Shown in pieces: positions 32,724-43,089 of a stretch of DNA of 64,000 nt. The stretch is taken from contig WNNJ02000802.1 of the NCBI GenBank assembly GCA_012934845.2, positions 62,001 through 126,000 of the forward strand. Reading direction: 5' to 3'. Each line of letters begins with the position of its first letter. Positions within the stretch are counted from its first letter, which is position 1. This DNA comes from Pomphorhynchus laevis. Lineage: Eukaryota > Acanthocephala > Palaeacanthocephala > Echinorhynchida > Pomphorhynchidae. A model generated the notes under the pieces. That model made no database searches and was not told the origin of the DNA. It saw only the letters and a list, made by a program, of their open reading frames with translations. Position numbers and translations under genes: made by a program.

Positions 32724-35487
32724 ACTCTTTCGCCACAACACACGGTTTCCGCCTCGGTCTCCTCAACACTAGATATATTCTCAATAAATCCGATCTTATC
32801 CTCAACCTATTCACCAAGCAATCCATCGATTTCTTCTGCCTCACCGAATCCTGGCACTCAGATTCTGACGACATCTCCATTCGCCGTCTGCTCTCTGCCG
32901 GTTGCTCCCTAGTCGAATCCGCCCGGCCCCTCAGCTCATGCCCTTCTAAATCCTCTAATCATGGCGGCATCGTCGCATTCGCGCGTCACCCCGCGTCTCT
33001 TCGCAAAATCAATCCCCCTTTCAGTCCTTGCACTTTTGAATTGCTCACTTGTCGTTATTCTAACCCGATCACTCTAGATCTCGCAATTGTATACCGTCCT
33101 AGTTCATCAGCTCCTACAGCCTTATTTTTTAACGAACTCGCTGACCTCCTTTCTCATTGTTCATTGTCCTCAATCCCTTCACTCGTTCTAGGCGACTTCA
33201 ATATCCGCCTAGACCGCCCCTCTTCAACGGATTCCATCCGGTTCATCAACATTCTATCCAACTACAATTACAAACTAATCTCCACTGCCCCTACACATAT
33301 ACTTGGTGGGGCACTCGACATCATCGCTGTCCCCGATCATTTTGCTGCCTACACCTCACTGTCCATCTCTGATCCTGGTCTATCTGATCACTTTTTTATC
33401 ACCCTTAATCTCACTCACAACCACATCCCTCCTCATACACCTGCAATCCTACGTCGCCCTTGGAGAAATCTTGACCTCTCCCTTCTCCGCTCTGCCTTAC
33501 TCAAATCGTCTCTATCATTACCCACAATAACATATTCATCTCCTCACGATCTCGCCTTTCTTTTCGACTCTGAACTCACATTCATTCTCGATATTCTCTT
33601 GCCCTTCAAGTCTTACCCACACCGTCGCTTGCACCGTGCCCCATGGTTTGACATCCAATGTCTACTCTCAAAGCGTCGACTCCGCCATGCTTTTCGAGTC
33701 TATCACTGCTCTCTCAGACGTGATTACCGCTCGATCACTCCGTATTTCCGTGATTCCTATCTTGCTCTTCGCCGGTCTCATCTCAACCTACTACGTACCA
33801 AATGCAACTCCTTCTGGCAGCATAAAATCATCACTTCATTCAACTCTAAGACTCTCTGGCATACTTTTAACTCAATCCTTGCGCGTTCCTCTTCGCCGTG
33901 CAACATCAATGCCAATGATTATTCGTCATTTCTCCAGACTAAAGGATCCACGTTGCTCTCTCACACCCCAGTATTCATCCTATCCCACTCTGCCCAGTCT
34001 ACTCTCATCCTTCCGGAACTCTTTCATCTTCTCCCTATCTCACCTACAGAAGTATCATCTGTCCTCATGTCCTTGCCCAACAAAATCTCACCTGATGATC
34101 CCCTGCCTACTCACATATTAAAATCTATATGCTCATCGATATCCCCATTTCTCACAACCTTGTTTAACTCGTCCATCCGCAGTCGTATCTTCCCTTCATA
34201 CTGGAAATCCGCAATCGTTCGTCCCCTCCTTAAGAAACAATCGCTCGACCCCTCCCTTCCTTCTAGCTATCGCCCCATTTCACTACTCCCTACTCTTTCT
34301 AAGCTCTTAGAACGCCTCATCTTAATACAAATCAACGCTTATCTCTCCTCATCCAATATGTACCCTCCTTTCCAATCCGCTTTCCGCTCTAATCACTCGA
34401 CAGAAATCGCATGCATAAAAGTGTACAACGACTTACTCATTTCTCGAGACAAGGCTCTATATAGTGTTCTCATCTCCCTCGACCTCTCCTCCGCATTCGA
34501 CATTGTCGACCACTCCTTCCTCCTTTCTCGCCTTCGTTATGGTTACGGCTTTTCTTCCTTCTCTGTAGCATGGTTCGCCTCATATCTATCCGACCGTTCC
34601 TGTCGCGTCTGTTCTAATTCATCATCCTCCCCTCCCATCCCTATTTTTGTGGGGTCCCACAAGGTTCAGTCCTAGGTCCCCTGCTTTTCTCTCTTCTGCT
34701 TGGCGATCTCTCTCCGTTTTTCAAACCTTACTCCTTTAACGTCATGCAATACGCCGCTGACATTCTAATCTATGATCATGCACCCGCACATCGCATACAC
34801 GATATCGGCATTTCTGCCTCCAACTGTCTTTCTACTATCTACAAACGTCTCTCCAATCTCCATCTCGTTCTAAACCCCGTAAAGTCCAAAATAATGAGGA
34901 TCCTCCTCCGTAAACCAAACATATCTTCTCCCACTGTATCTTTTGCCTTATCGATCATCCCCATAGTCACCGTGACATCCGCCTTTTCCGCCGCGTTATC
35001 GACTTCCATTATTGTATGTCTCTTCTTTCATCGCTTCTTTTCCCTAAAATCGATTACTGCCTTAGCCTTTTCGCCAATTCTCCAAAATCCATCATCATAC
35101 CCCTACAACGAATAATCAACATCGCCGTTCGAGTGCTCTTTCGTCTCCGTCGCTTCGACTACACATCCACATATTTTGCCCAACTCTCCTGGCCCACCAT
35201 CCACATCCGCATCAAACTCCGCCTTCTTCTCGTAACTTTTCGTCTCATCGCTGTCGGCTCCCCATCGTTCATCAACCTTCCTTTCTTAGACGACACTCGC
35301 CCTACCTCGCTATCGCTACGTTCCCGTCATACTTTCTTACTCCACTTTCCCAATTACTCCAACAAATATTGTCTCCGATAATAAGTCGCCGCCTCACTCG
35401 CCTGGAATCAACTCCCTCTCGACGTCTCCGCGCCTCCTCCTTTATCACATTCAAACACCTCCTCCGTTCACACCTTCTCGACACCTG
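32687..35487 (+). pseudogene. LINE-A ORF2 (second copy), broken
   Basis: The first 662 codons (32687-34675) are open and hold the endonuclease and the RT up to motif A, which has the normal Asp ([13 protein letters not shown] near 34479). A frameshift follows at the GVPQG motif (near 34650). The rest is found in other frames (YAADILIYD near 34750, so YADD is also changed; C-terminus at 35016-35381 with further shifts). Confidence 0.85.
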
Positions 35488-36292
35488 ATTTACAGTTTAG
35501 TTTTGTTATGGTCATGTAAGCGTGCGCTGGCACGCATTTGCCACGTTAAAATAAATCTTTTTTTTAAACTACAATATAGCAATACTTTCCTCCCCCTTCG
35601 ACCAGATCGATCAAAACAAAAAAAAAGATTTATTACTCGCAATATTTTTTGGAATTGTTCAACATCATGGTCCACTCGAGCTTGAGTGGACCATTATTAT
35701 TAGGAGGACCATTGGCCATCTTGACGCATCCAGTTTTAAATTAATTTACAATGCCTATGTCTTATCTTTAATGCGATACGCTTCACCTGCCTGCCACCCT
35801 CAAACTACGACAGAGATGAACCTGTACGAATCCATATTACGCAAGGCCACACATCTTGTACCCACCCAACGCAAGCTCTCATTCATTTTTCGACTCCACG
35901 CATTTGGTGTGACCACAGTGAAGAAATCTTTAAAGTCCTATGATTTAAGGTTTGTGTTGACAACACTTAATGTTTTAAAGGGGCAGAGGGAACATGTTTG
36001 TCGTAAACTGTTCGAACTTTGAAATTCCAACAGATTGAGGGGACATCACCTCACGTTAAAGACCCACATTCGTCCACGAAGAAGATTTAACACAATTGTC
36101 AACCGAACGTGGAAAAGCTGAAATAAGCTACCAAGTTACGTGGTTTCGGCCTCCAGTATTTTGTCCTTCAAGAGAAGTCTGAAGAATGTACTAACTTAGA
36201 ACAATCAGATTTTTATTGATATTTGTTTTTGTCTACCCTGTGCCCAGCCTGTACGAGCTCTACGTTCTTTTGCTGCTGTATTTAATAATATG

Positions 36293-36540
36293 CTATCTGG
36301 CACCGCAGAGACAAAGGGTACTGTACCTGCTCAATATTTGATTGCGAGGATGGATATACTACAAAACTTAGCAAGATCTCCCACAATAGCCTCTTTGTTA
36401 ACTACATCATCGGATTTCAAACGAACACAATTAATTGTGGAAGGTCGGGTACGACTATGTCTAGCATATGCCAAAAAAACGTTTAGGAATCCTGTTAATG
36501 TCAGAAACAATATACTTTTCAAATGCATTTCTTTTTAGCG
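36293..36540 (+). other. Unassigned open stretch, protein-like
   Basis: After the tail of LINE-F an open frame runs to 36538 with an even, globular-looking composition (TVPAQYLIARMDILQNLARS..., KRTQLIVEGRVRLCLAYAKK). I do not recognise the family. It could be a host exon or an old transposon gene into which LINE-F jumped. A possible acceptor (ctggcaccgcag, near 36297-36308) is weak. No partner exon was found. Confidence 0.3.
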
Positions 36541-38720
36541 TTTTAGTTGGTTATAGAGATTGTGAAGAGTTTTATATTCTTGGATCATGTGTATTGATTA
36601 ATACTCATGTCGAAAATGATAGGAAAGATGTCGCACACATGGGAACAATTTCGTAAAGCGACGGGACATGCTTTCCAAATCGTCAATTTCTTTACGCGTA
36701 CAAGGAAAAACCGTCGGAGAAACGTATTCAATCACCGTTCTCACCAGCGCATTGTACAAATACACAGTGCATAACTGAGTTAACTTCGTAAAACAGTTCT
36801 TTATAATATAACACACTTTCCGAGATTTATTACAAATTATATCGATGTTCGCGCGTGTCTTTAAATTCGTATGCACCATTATATCAAGATCCTTAGTGGT
36901 AACAGTATTCGTAATGATTTCGTCACCAAGATAGTATTTATGGCACACGTTGATACAACCAAATCTCATATGAGCACATTTTTTATATTTAAACTAATTC
37001 ATGTTGTTATGGACCAACGATGAGCAATATTCAACATGCCCTGAAAACTTCACCATCTTCGAGATCCTTATTCACCTTCCACATTTTTATGTCATGGGTA
37101 AATGCAAGAATCTTGCAAAAATTTTAGCGAATTTAATAGCTGATTGGCCAAGATATTAATCTTTGATTAATATCTTTGATAATAAAGATATTATTCCTTT
37201 ATCACATTCAAACACCTCCTTTGTTTAAGCCTTCTCGATACATGATTTACATTTTTGTTTTGTTGTGGTCATGTAAGCGTGCGCTGGCACGCATTTGCCA
37301 CGTTAAAAATAAATCTTTTTTTTATTAAGTAACAATTGGCCTAGAACAAATCTCTGGTAACTCCGTGGTATAAGTACGAGGAGACAGACACCGTCCACTC
37401 GAACTCTAAATGATCTCATGTGGAAAAATCTGTGATCCAGTAAAGAATTATCTAGTCAACATTGTAATTCTCAAGAACAGCTAGCAACATCCGATGCGGA
37501 AACCTATCAAACGCTTGACTGAAATCTAGAAATACTGCGTCAACTCAATAACCTTCAGCAACTTGTTCAATCCAATCTTCACGAGCGCATAATAAGTTCG
37601 TGAGGCATGAGCGATTGGCACGATAATTACCGGCACTCTTTCTGTCTCCATGTTTGAAAATCGGGACAGCAATGGCTGTTTTTAAGATAGTTGGTAATCA
37701 TGATCTGCGCAAGCTCATCTCAAATAACGACGCCAATGGCTCTGCTACGTAAGGAGCAAGTAATTCAAGAAGGTTTGGATGAATATTGTCAGGGCCTGTA
37801 TTGGATTCAGTTGACGCCATCGTCAACACGAGTTTATACATTGATTGAGGACGATTTTTGAACGTTGCTAAAAATAATACAATTGCCACTCCGAGAGGCG
37901 TGAATTCGATAGTTTTCATTCATATCATCACTAGTACAGCTCTCAAAAACCTTTTTCTATTGATGTAACCTACCTTATGTACCTCACTTCCGACTTCCAC
38001 ATCATCGCCAGATTGTTCTAGAAGTATAAGCACTTCATCTGGATGAAGAATAATAATAAACCTCGGACCGTTCTGTGTTTGAGAATGATGTCATTCAATT
38101 TGTGAAGTCGTATGGTAGTCGTGCAAAGTTAACAATTAATCTTTGTTTCCGTCCCGGAGTGAACGCTTCCCTCCTAGACTGAAAGCAGGATTCAGCATCG
38201 CTGTTTCAGGAGCAAAATTGTCACTTACATTGACCACTTTCGTTTTTTTGTTTTGACCAGTGGGCACCTCCGTACCTGATTCTCGCAATGACGAAACACT
38301 GTATAGCTGATTGTAACTGAAGTTCCGTCAAGGATTGATCGTTATCGAAGCTCACACTCTTGACTGAAGAGTTTCTACTGTCTCTATTATATACTGAATC
38401 CAGCATATACAACTGACTTTGATTCAAGTCATCTGCAACAATCAGTTCCGTAGTTTGCCTGTTCATCGTAATTGAATAGGTTAAGTTCGTTCCTACAAAA
38501 ACAGGTGTGCGCTATTTTTCTGCCGCACACAAACGTTTTGCGTAGTCAATTCTTTGCGTTAGCAGCTGGAACTAAAACGGTCGTCCATACGTGACATTTC
38601 GGGGAATCACGGGCTACATCACGATGCTCAGTTTATTATTTGGTTTATCAACTGCGTGTTTCTTGCGTCCTATTGATTTTTCGAATTAGATTTCGATTTT
38701 AAACGAGTACCACTAATACT
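36541..38720 (-). mobile_element. LINE-D, decayed copy with internal deletion
   Basis: Minus strand, from 38700 down: the ORF1 Cys motif (DSPKCHVWTT...CG near 38560-38625), polar ORF1 middle, then the start of an RRM-like core (near 38050-38130), then directly the RT (GPDNIHPNLLELLAPYV near 37740-37800; NRSCLTNLL; DFSQAFDR), FAHDIKMWK-like (near 37090) and the thumb (LKTRANIDIICNKSRKV, EYVSPTVFPCTR; 36598-36969). The endonuclease is missing. A LINE-A tail is inserted at 37190-37325. Many stops and shifts. Confidence 0.7.
37190..37325 (+). mobile_element. LINE-A 3' end, about 130 bp
   Basis: Only the last codons of ORF2, the 3' UTR with hairpin GCGTGC-GCTG-GCACGC (about 37277-37292) and the AAATAAATC-T(n) tail are present. 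It lies inside LINE-D, next to a perfect 12-bp inverted repeat (37150-37176). Confidence 0.85.
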
Positions 38721-38909
38721 TAATTGACTTTATTTGAAATAATCCATAAACAAATACGTCCTTTATTCTTTGCTATTCTCTGATAGCTCTGTTAGCTTGT
38801 AGTGGGCCAGTTATGCAGCTTATTTGTATAATTTATTGTATGATATTCCACTTGTTATATTGCTATCCTGTGTGCTTAAGAGTAAGTATTTATATTCAAG
38901 ACAATTTTT

Positions 38910-41237
38910 TATATTCTGGGACATAGTTCTTTCTTGCTAAATTTAGTTTTTAGTAAATCTCTACTAGATGTCCATGAAATTCAATATGATCCTCCCATAG
39001 GTCTTAGTGATCATCTTGTCATTAAGTTTACTTCTAGTGCTCTTGTCAATGTCTCCCCTGCCGAAACTAAACATCTGAAACGTAACTGGTACAAAGTGGA
39101 TATTAATTTATTACGTACGCTCGCAATTAGAACGGGTCTTCACAATAGTGACATTACCCATGTCCGTGATTGGGATACGTTATCAGCTCCCCTCAAATAT
39201 ATCGCAGACTGCGTCGCTCCATTGAAACCCTTACAAAACCTTGCTAAACGCAAGCCTGCTTGGTTTGACGATGAGTTAGTGGGACTTTTAAGAAAACGGA
39301 ATAAACTCTTTAAATCATCTCTGAATAATCAGGCAGTTCGGTTAGAATATCTGCGGTATCGTTGTCGCTTCAGCTACATGAAATTGTTGAAGAGGCAAAA
39401 GCACGAATCGAAAATCCTGGAATTATATAAAGTTTCTTCCAAGCCGTTCTGGAGCTATGTAAATAAAAGTAGAAAAGTTATTCAATAAATTTCCCTTTTG
39501 ACCCGTGACGATAAGATTACGAGAGATCCTGATGAAGTTGTGAGTATGTTGGCAGAGGCCTTTGATCTTATTTTTACCAATCCAATTACAGATTTTCGTC
39601 CAGCGCAAATTCCTGAGACATTCGTCTCCCATTTGCCATTAATTTCTCCAGCAAAGGTATCACGGGAATTGCGTAAATTATCTTGTTACACGTCGGCTAG
39701 GCCGGACGACATTTATCCTTTTATTCTTCAAAAACTCCATGACTTGCTAGCATTCCCATTATCAGAGATGTTTAACATGTCTCTATGTACATCATACATT
39801 CCTGATCAGTGAAAGCAATCTCACATTACTCCTATATACAAAAAAGGGAACAGAGAAGACCCGTCCAATTATCATCCTGTAAGTCTGACAAGCGTTGTAT
39901 GTAAATGTCTTAAAAGGTTCGTGCATAAATACATAACTTCTCATTTGGATAAATTTAAACTTCTGCATCCTTCTCAACATGGATTTCGCACTGGTCGATC
40001 ATGCCTCAGTAATTTAATTATGGCTCGTGAAAATTGGGCAGATGTAGTAGCGGATGGGTGTGGGGTCGATGATTTTTATGGATTTTAGCCGGGCGTTTGA
40101 CTGAGTACCACATGATCCTCTGCTAGTAGTTTTGGCTAAATACAGTATTGATCCCCATGTGGTTTGTTGGATTAGTTCGTTCTTGAAGGGTCGGTCATAT
40201 CAAGTGAGGCTAGGCAGTAGTGTTTCTTCACAACGTCATGTTTGTGCCGGAGTGCCTCAAGGTACGGTTCTCGGCCCTTTACTGTTCAACATTTTCCTTC
40301 AGGATCTGTTATTAAGACAGATGCAAAATCCTAGCGTTTGCGGATGACCTCAAGTTACGGCGTTGCATTCAATCGTATCATGACTGTTTTCTGCTCCAGG
40401 AAGATTTAGATAATATTGTTAGGTGAAGTAATGAGACAGGACTGATGTTAAATATATCAAAGTGCTGCCACATGCACTTAGGACATAAGAAATTTCCTTT
40501 CAGATATAAATTAGGTGCCGAGACAATTACGCAGGTACAATGCACAAGAGATTTGGGAATACTTATGCACGAGTCATTGAAGAGTCGTCCAAACACGGAC
40601 AGAATCATCCAAACGACCAGAAAACTTAGCTATGTGGTCCGGAGGTGTTTTTGTAATACATCGGCTTCCTGTCTTAAAATAATATACAATTCACTTATTC
40701 GTCATATTATTGAATATTGTATCCCTGCAGTATTTCCATGTACACGTGGTGAGATGAATGAGCTTGAAAATGTCCTCCGTAGGTTGACGAGATCGTGCCA
40801 TTCCCTCAGGAAATTGTCTTATAAGGACCGCTTGCGCAATATAGGAGTTCCTTCAGTCCGTACTAGTATAGTATGTCTTGATATTTTATGTTTTAGGGAT
40901 ATGTTATTCGAGCGTGACGGATTCCCGGTCGACTGTATTCAGCAAAGCCAGCGAACTACTAAACGAAGTCACTCTCTTACTGTGAGGACCCTGCATCACG
41001 GCAAATTCGGAAGACTATATCGCCTTTCTCATCAAGCAGTGAGTCTTTGGAACAAACTTCCAGAGAATATCATCAACATATCAAATAGAGTGAATTTCAA
41101 GAAAACGCTAATTACATGGCTTTCACAGATTCTAATTTCAATATCCTGTATCCGGATTAAGTTTTTGCTGACATAAAATTGGTTTTACCGTGAGCAGACA
41201 AAACAGCTGCATGGCTATAGTCTCGTATGTTATAATA
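38910..41237 (+). mobile_element. LINE-D2, 5'-truncated CR1-like LINE
   Basis: An 18-bp target-site duplication (38892-38909 and 41238-41255) bounds it. It starts in the endonuclease (LDVHEIQYDPPIGLSDHLVI, 38955-39015), then the linker (KRKPAWFDDELVGLLRKRN), RT (ARPDDIYP, QHGFRTGRSCLSN, GVPQGTVLGPLLFNIF at 40246-40296, FADDLKL), thumb and C-terminus (SHQAVSLWNKLPENI), ending at 41176. The 3' stem-loop is AGCT-GCAT-GGCT (41205-41216). About five frame breaks interrupt the coding region (e.g. near 39490, 39812, 40080, 40340). Confidence 0.85.
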
Positions 41238-41239
41238 AT

Positions 41240-41274
41240 ATTCAAGACAATTTTTATAAAAAATTGTCTTGAAT
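41240..41274. repeat. Perfect 16-bp inverted repeat, 3-base loop
   Basis: ATTCAAGACAATTTTT, a 3-base loop (ATA), then the exact reverse complement. The left arm is the target-site duplication of LINE-D2, so the LINE jumped into one arm of an existing palindrome. Confidence 0.9.
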
Positions 41275-43089
41275 TTTTATTAAAAAAATCACCAATTTTT
41301 AATAATAATCTAAATACTTAATTATTATTTATTCTGTTAACCCTGATGCACGTCAGTTGTACCTATTACAGGTGTGTCTCAAGACTCCCTGCTTTCTCCT
41401 ATCTTATCCATTGCTGCTTTCAGTGTTCTTTTCAAACATTTCAAACGCGACAACATCTAGTGGTATACATGATGATACCACATCACTCTTTTCTTGACAT
41501 AGGTGCAAAGATGTAGGGTCATACATCAGCCGCTTCTTTTTAAAATTAGAAGACCAACTAACCTCATTCAATCTTCTTCTAAACTTCTCCACATCGTAGG
41601 TGGTGGTCTTTAATGGCGCTCCGTTGACAAAGAAAAATTGATGATACTAGCACTCAGCTATCTCTTCAATTTTGAATAATCAACCACTCCTAGTCTTTAC
41701 ACCGAGTAAGATATATGTGGTTTATCATTACGGTTAAATGGTCGACCGGATAAGACTTGAATAGATTCAAAAGTGTTCTGAATAGAGCTAGATAGGCCCT
41801 GAAACAAGCCCAGCATATAACATCAAGTAATAGAGCTCAGGTGCGCCTGTTGGGTACCTGTGTAATCTCGGGATTAGTCTTCTTTTCTAGAGACGTCCCC
41901 CACATCAAATACTAAGGTTTATCAAGCTTCTCATCTCGAGATTAGCTACAATTGTCCGCCTCTACGGGACTCTCAGGTGTTTGAGATACCCTGAGTGGTT
42001 CAGCCGGAAGGCTGCACGTTGGTGTATGCTGGAAGGCGCTGATTCCCCCATTAAGTTTCAATGAAGACTTTGTTTTGCGTAATGATTATCTCCAGACTTA
42101 TTGTTTTTGTTTAATCCTGTATATTTTCATATTAGGTGCATGATTTTGTTCTATAGTAAGGGAATCTCTATCTATCTAGACAACGCTCATATTGAACGAA
42201 ACTTAATAAAAGTAAAATTCGGTGAATAATGTTGATAGTTGTTGGCTTCTATTATATTATAACTAAAATTGAGCGGGCAGCGTTTGTTCTCGAATTTTTT
42301 GGTCTACTGTTAGCTGATAAACCTGAAATTGCGGTTTCAAATACGTGTGCCTTTTATATTTATGCGAAAATACGATCAGGCACTTCATACTTTTCTAATT
42401 ATTTTCATCACTAAATATTAGTTATTTAATAATTTCTGCTTATTTCATTTGACTGCAAGGACTCGCCGCTATAAAAATGTATTTAATTTATCAAGCTTTT
42501 GAGTACTTTGCCAAATGAAAATTACTTAAGAGATAAAATACATTTTCCGCAATCCTTGACAATGGCGAGCATATACTGTGCCTCACAATATTGCAGTAAA
42601 TAATAAAGTCTCATCGCCTTAGTGTATATTAATTAAAATAATTGAAGACAGTATTGAAGAATAATTTGTTATATCGAAATTTATGCTAATAATTTATATT
42701 AATTTAAATGATACTGTTATTGAAAATATAAAAAATAAACTTGTTTTAAATCGTTGATAATGATTCATTATTGATAAATAATTATTGGAGCTAGATCAAA
42801 GAAAATAGGAAATTATTTTTGATATTTCGCTAACTTCTGTTAGCATCTTCAGAAAATTACAATATTCTTTAAATGTACATGCTTATATAAAAAGTTCAAA
42901 GCGATCACTGCCATTTGCTTTGGGCAGGTGCTGCTGTTGTTAGCGATAACCAGCTGCTTTCAATGTTGTTTGAATTTTTGACACGACGGCAACTTTTGAA
43001 GGTACACAAAACATAATAAAAAAGGGTGATTCAAAATAGTTTAGAAACAAAACAAAAATAATAACCATAATTTCCTAACAAATGATATT
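41275..43089. other. AT-rich region with small repeat remnants
   Basis: 41340-41410 (plus) reads VPITGVSQDSLLSPIL, an RT GVPQG motif from a LINE I cannot place. 41404-41592 has a 62-codon minus-strand frame of unknown meaning. 42060-42780 shows nothing I recognise. 42780-42965 is a dispersed repeat listed separately. Confidence 0.45.
42780..42965 (-). repeat. Dispersed 190-bp repeat with hammerhead-like core, copy 1
   Basis: The reverse complement matches 52515-52705 at about 85% by eye. It contains CTGAAGA-T-GCTAAC-AGAA-GTTAGC-GAAA (42852-42825, minus strand): the two conserved boxes of a hammerhead ribozyme around a perfect 6-bp stem, with one extra base. Its parent element is not identified. 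Confidence 0.6.

Larger units (their letters stand above)
31611..35565 (+). mobile_element. LINE-A, near full-length copy, inserted in LINE-I
   Basis: A perfect 8-bp target-site duplication AAACTACA flanks it (31603-31610 and 35566-35573). The 5' end has only three 13-bp monomers (31618-31656). ORF1 is intact and ORF2 broken. The 3' hairpin GCGTGC-GCTG-GCACGC is at 35520-35535. The sequence is very close to the copy at 15631-19880, so both are young. Confidence 0.93.
28984..35699 (-). mobile_element. LINE-I, CR1-like, inserted in LINE-F and itself split by LINE-A
   Basis: The flanks TTAGGAG at 28977-28983 and 35700-35706 are the target-site duplication. On the minus strand the element starts at 35699 with a short 5'-truncated piece (endonuclease DRSGRRG near 35590-35615), is interrupted by LINE-A (31611-35565), and continues to the 3' end at 28984. 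It ends in the stem-loop GAGCT-TGT-AGCTC (29011-29023) and a ttataataataa tail. A perfect 11-bp inverted repeat (35667-35694) lies at its truncated 5' end. Confidence 0.85.
22506..36292 (+). mobile_element. LINE-F, CR1-like, split by LINE-A2 and LINE-I
   Basis: Three pieces form one 5'-truncated copy: 22506-23868 (late endonuclease, linker, RT up to WINSFLRN), 28542-28983 (TGRGVPQGSVLSPLLF, YADYLKIW) and 35700-36292 (thumb RTIGHLDASSFKLIYNAY, C-terminus, 3' UTR). The breaks in the protein match the insertion points of LINE-A2 and LINE-I, and each is bounded by a short duplication. The 3' UTR end (GAGCT, TTGCTGCTG, TTTAATAATA) resembles that of LINE-I. Frames are broken in several places (e.g. 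near 22690, 28730), so it is a dead copy. Confidence 0.82.

Noticed and set aside
38221-38495. Possible host exon with good acceptor and GTAAGT donor on the minus strand, phase-compatible with 2949-3082
   Set aside because: The surrounding frames show the LINE-D ORF1 Cys motif just upstream and RRM-like core downstream, so this is decayed ORF1 and the splice signals are chance.
41404-41592. 62-codon minus-strand ORF that looks coding
   Set aside because: It lies antisense beside an RT motif remnant and has no recognisable family; there is too little support to call a gene.
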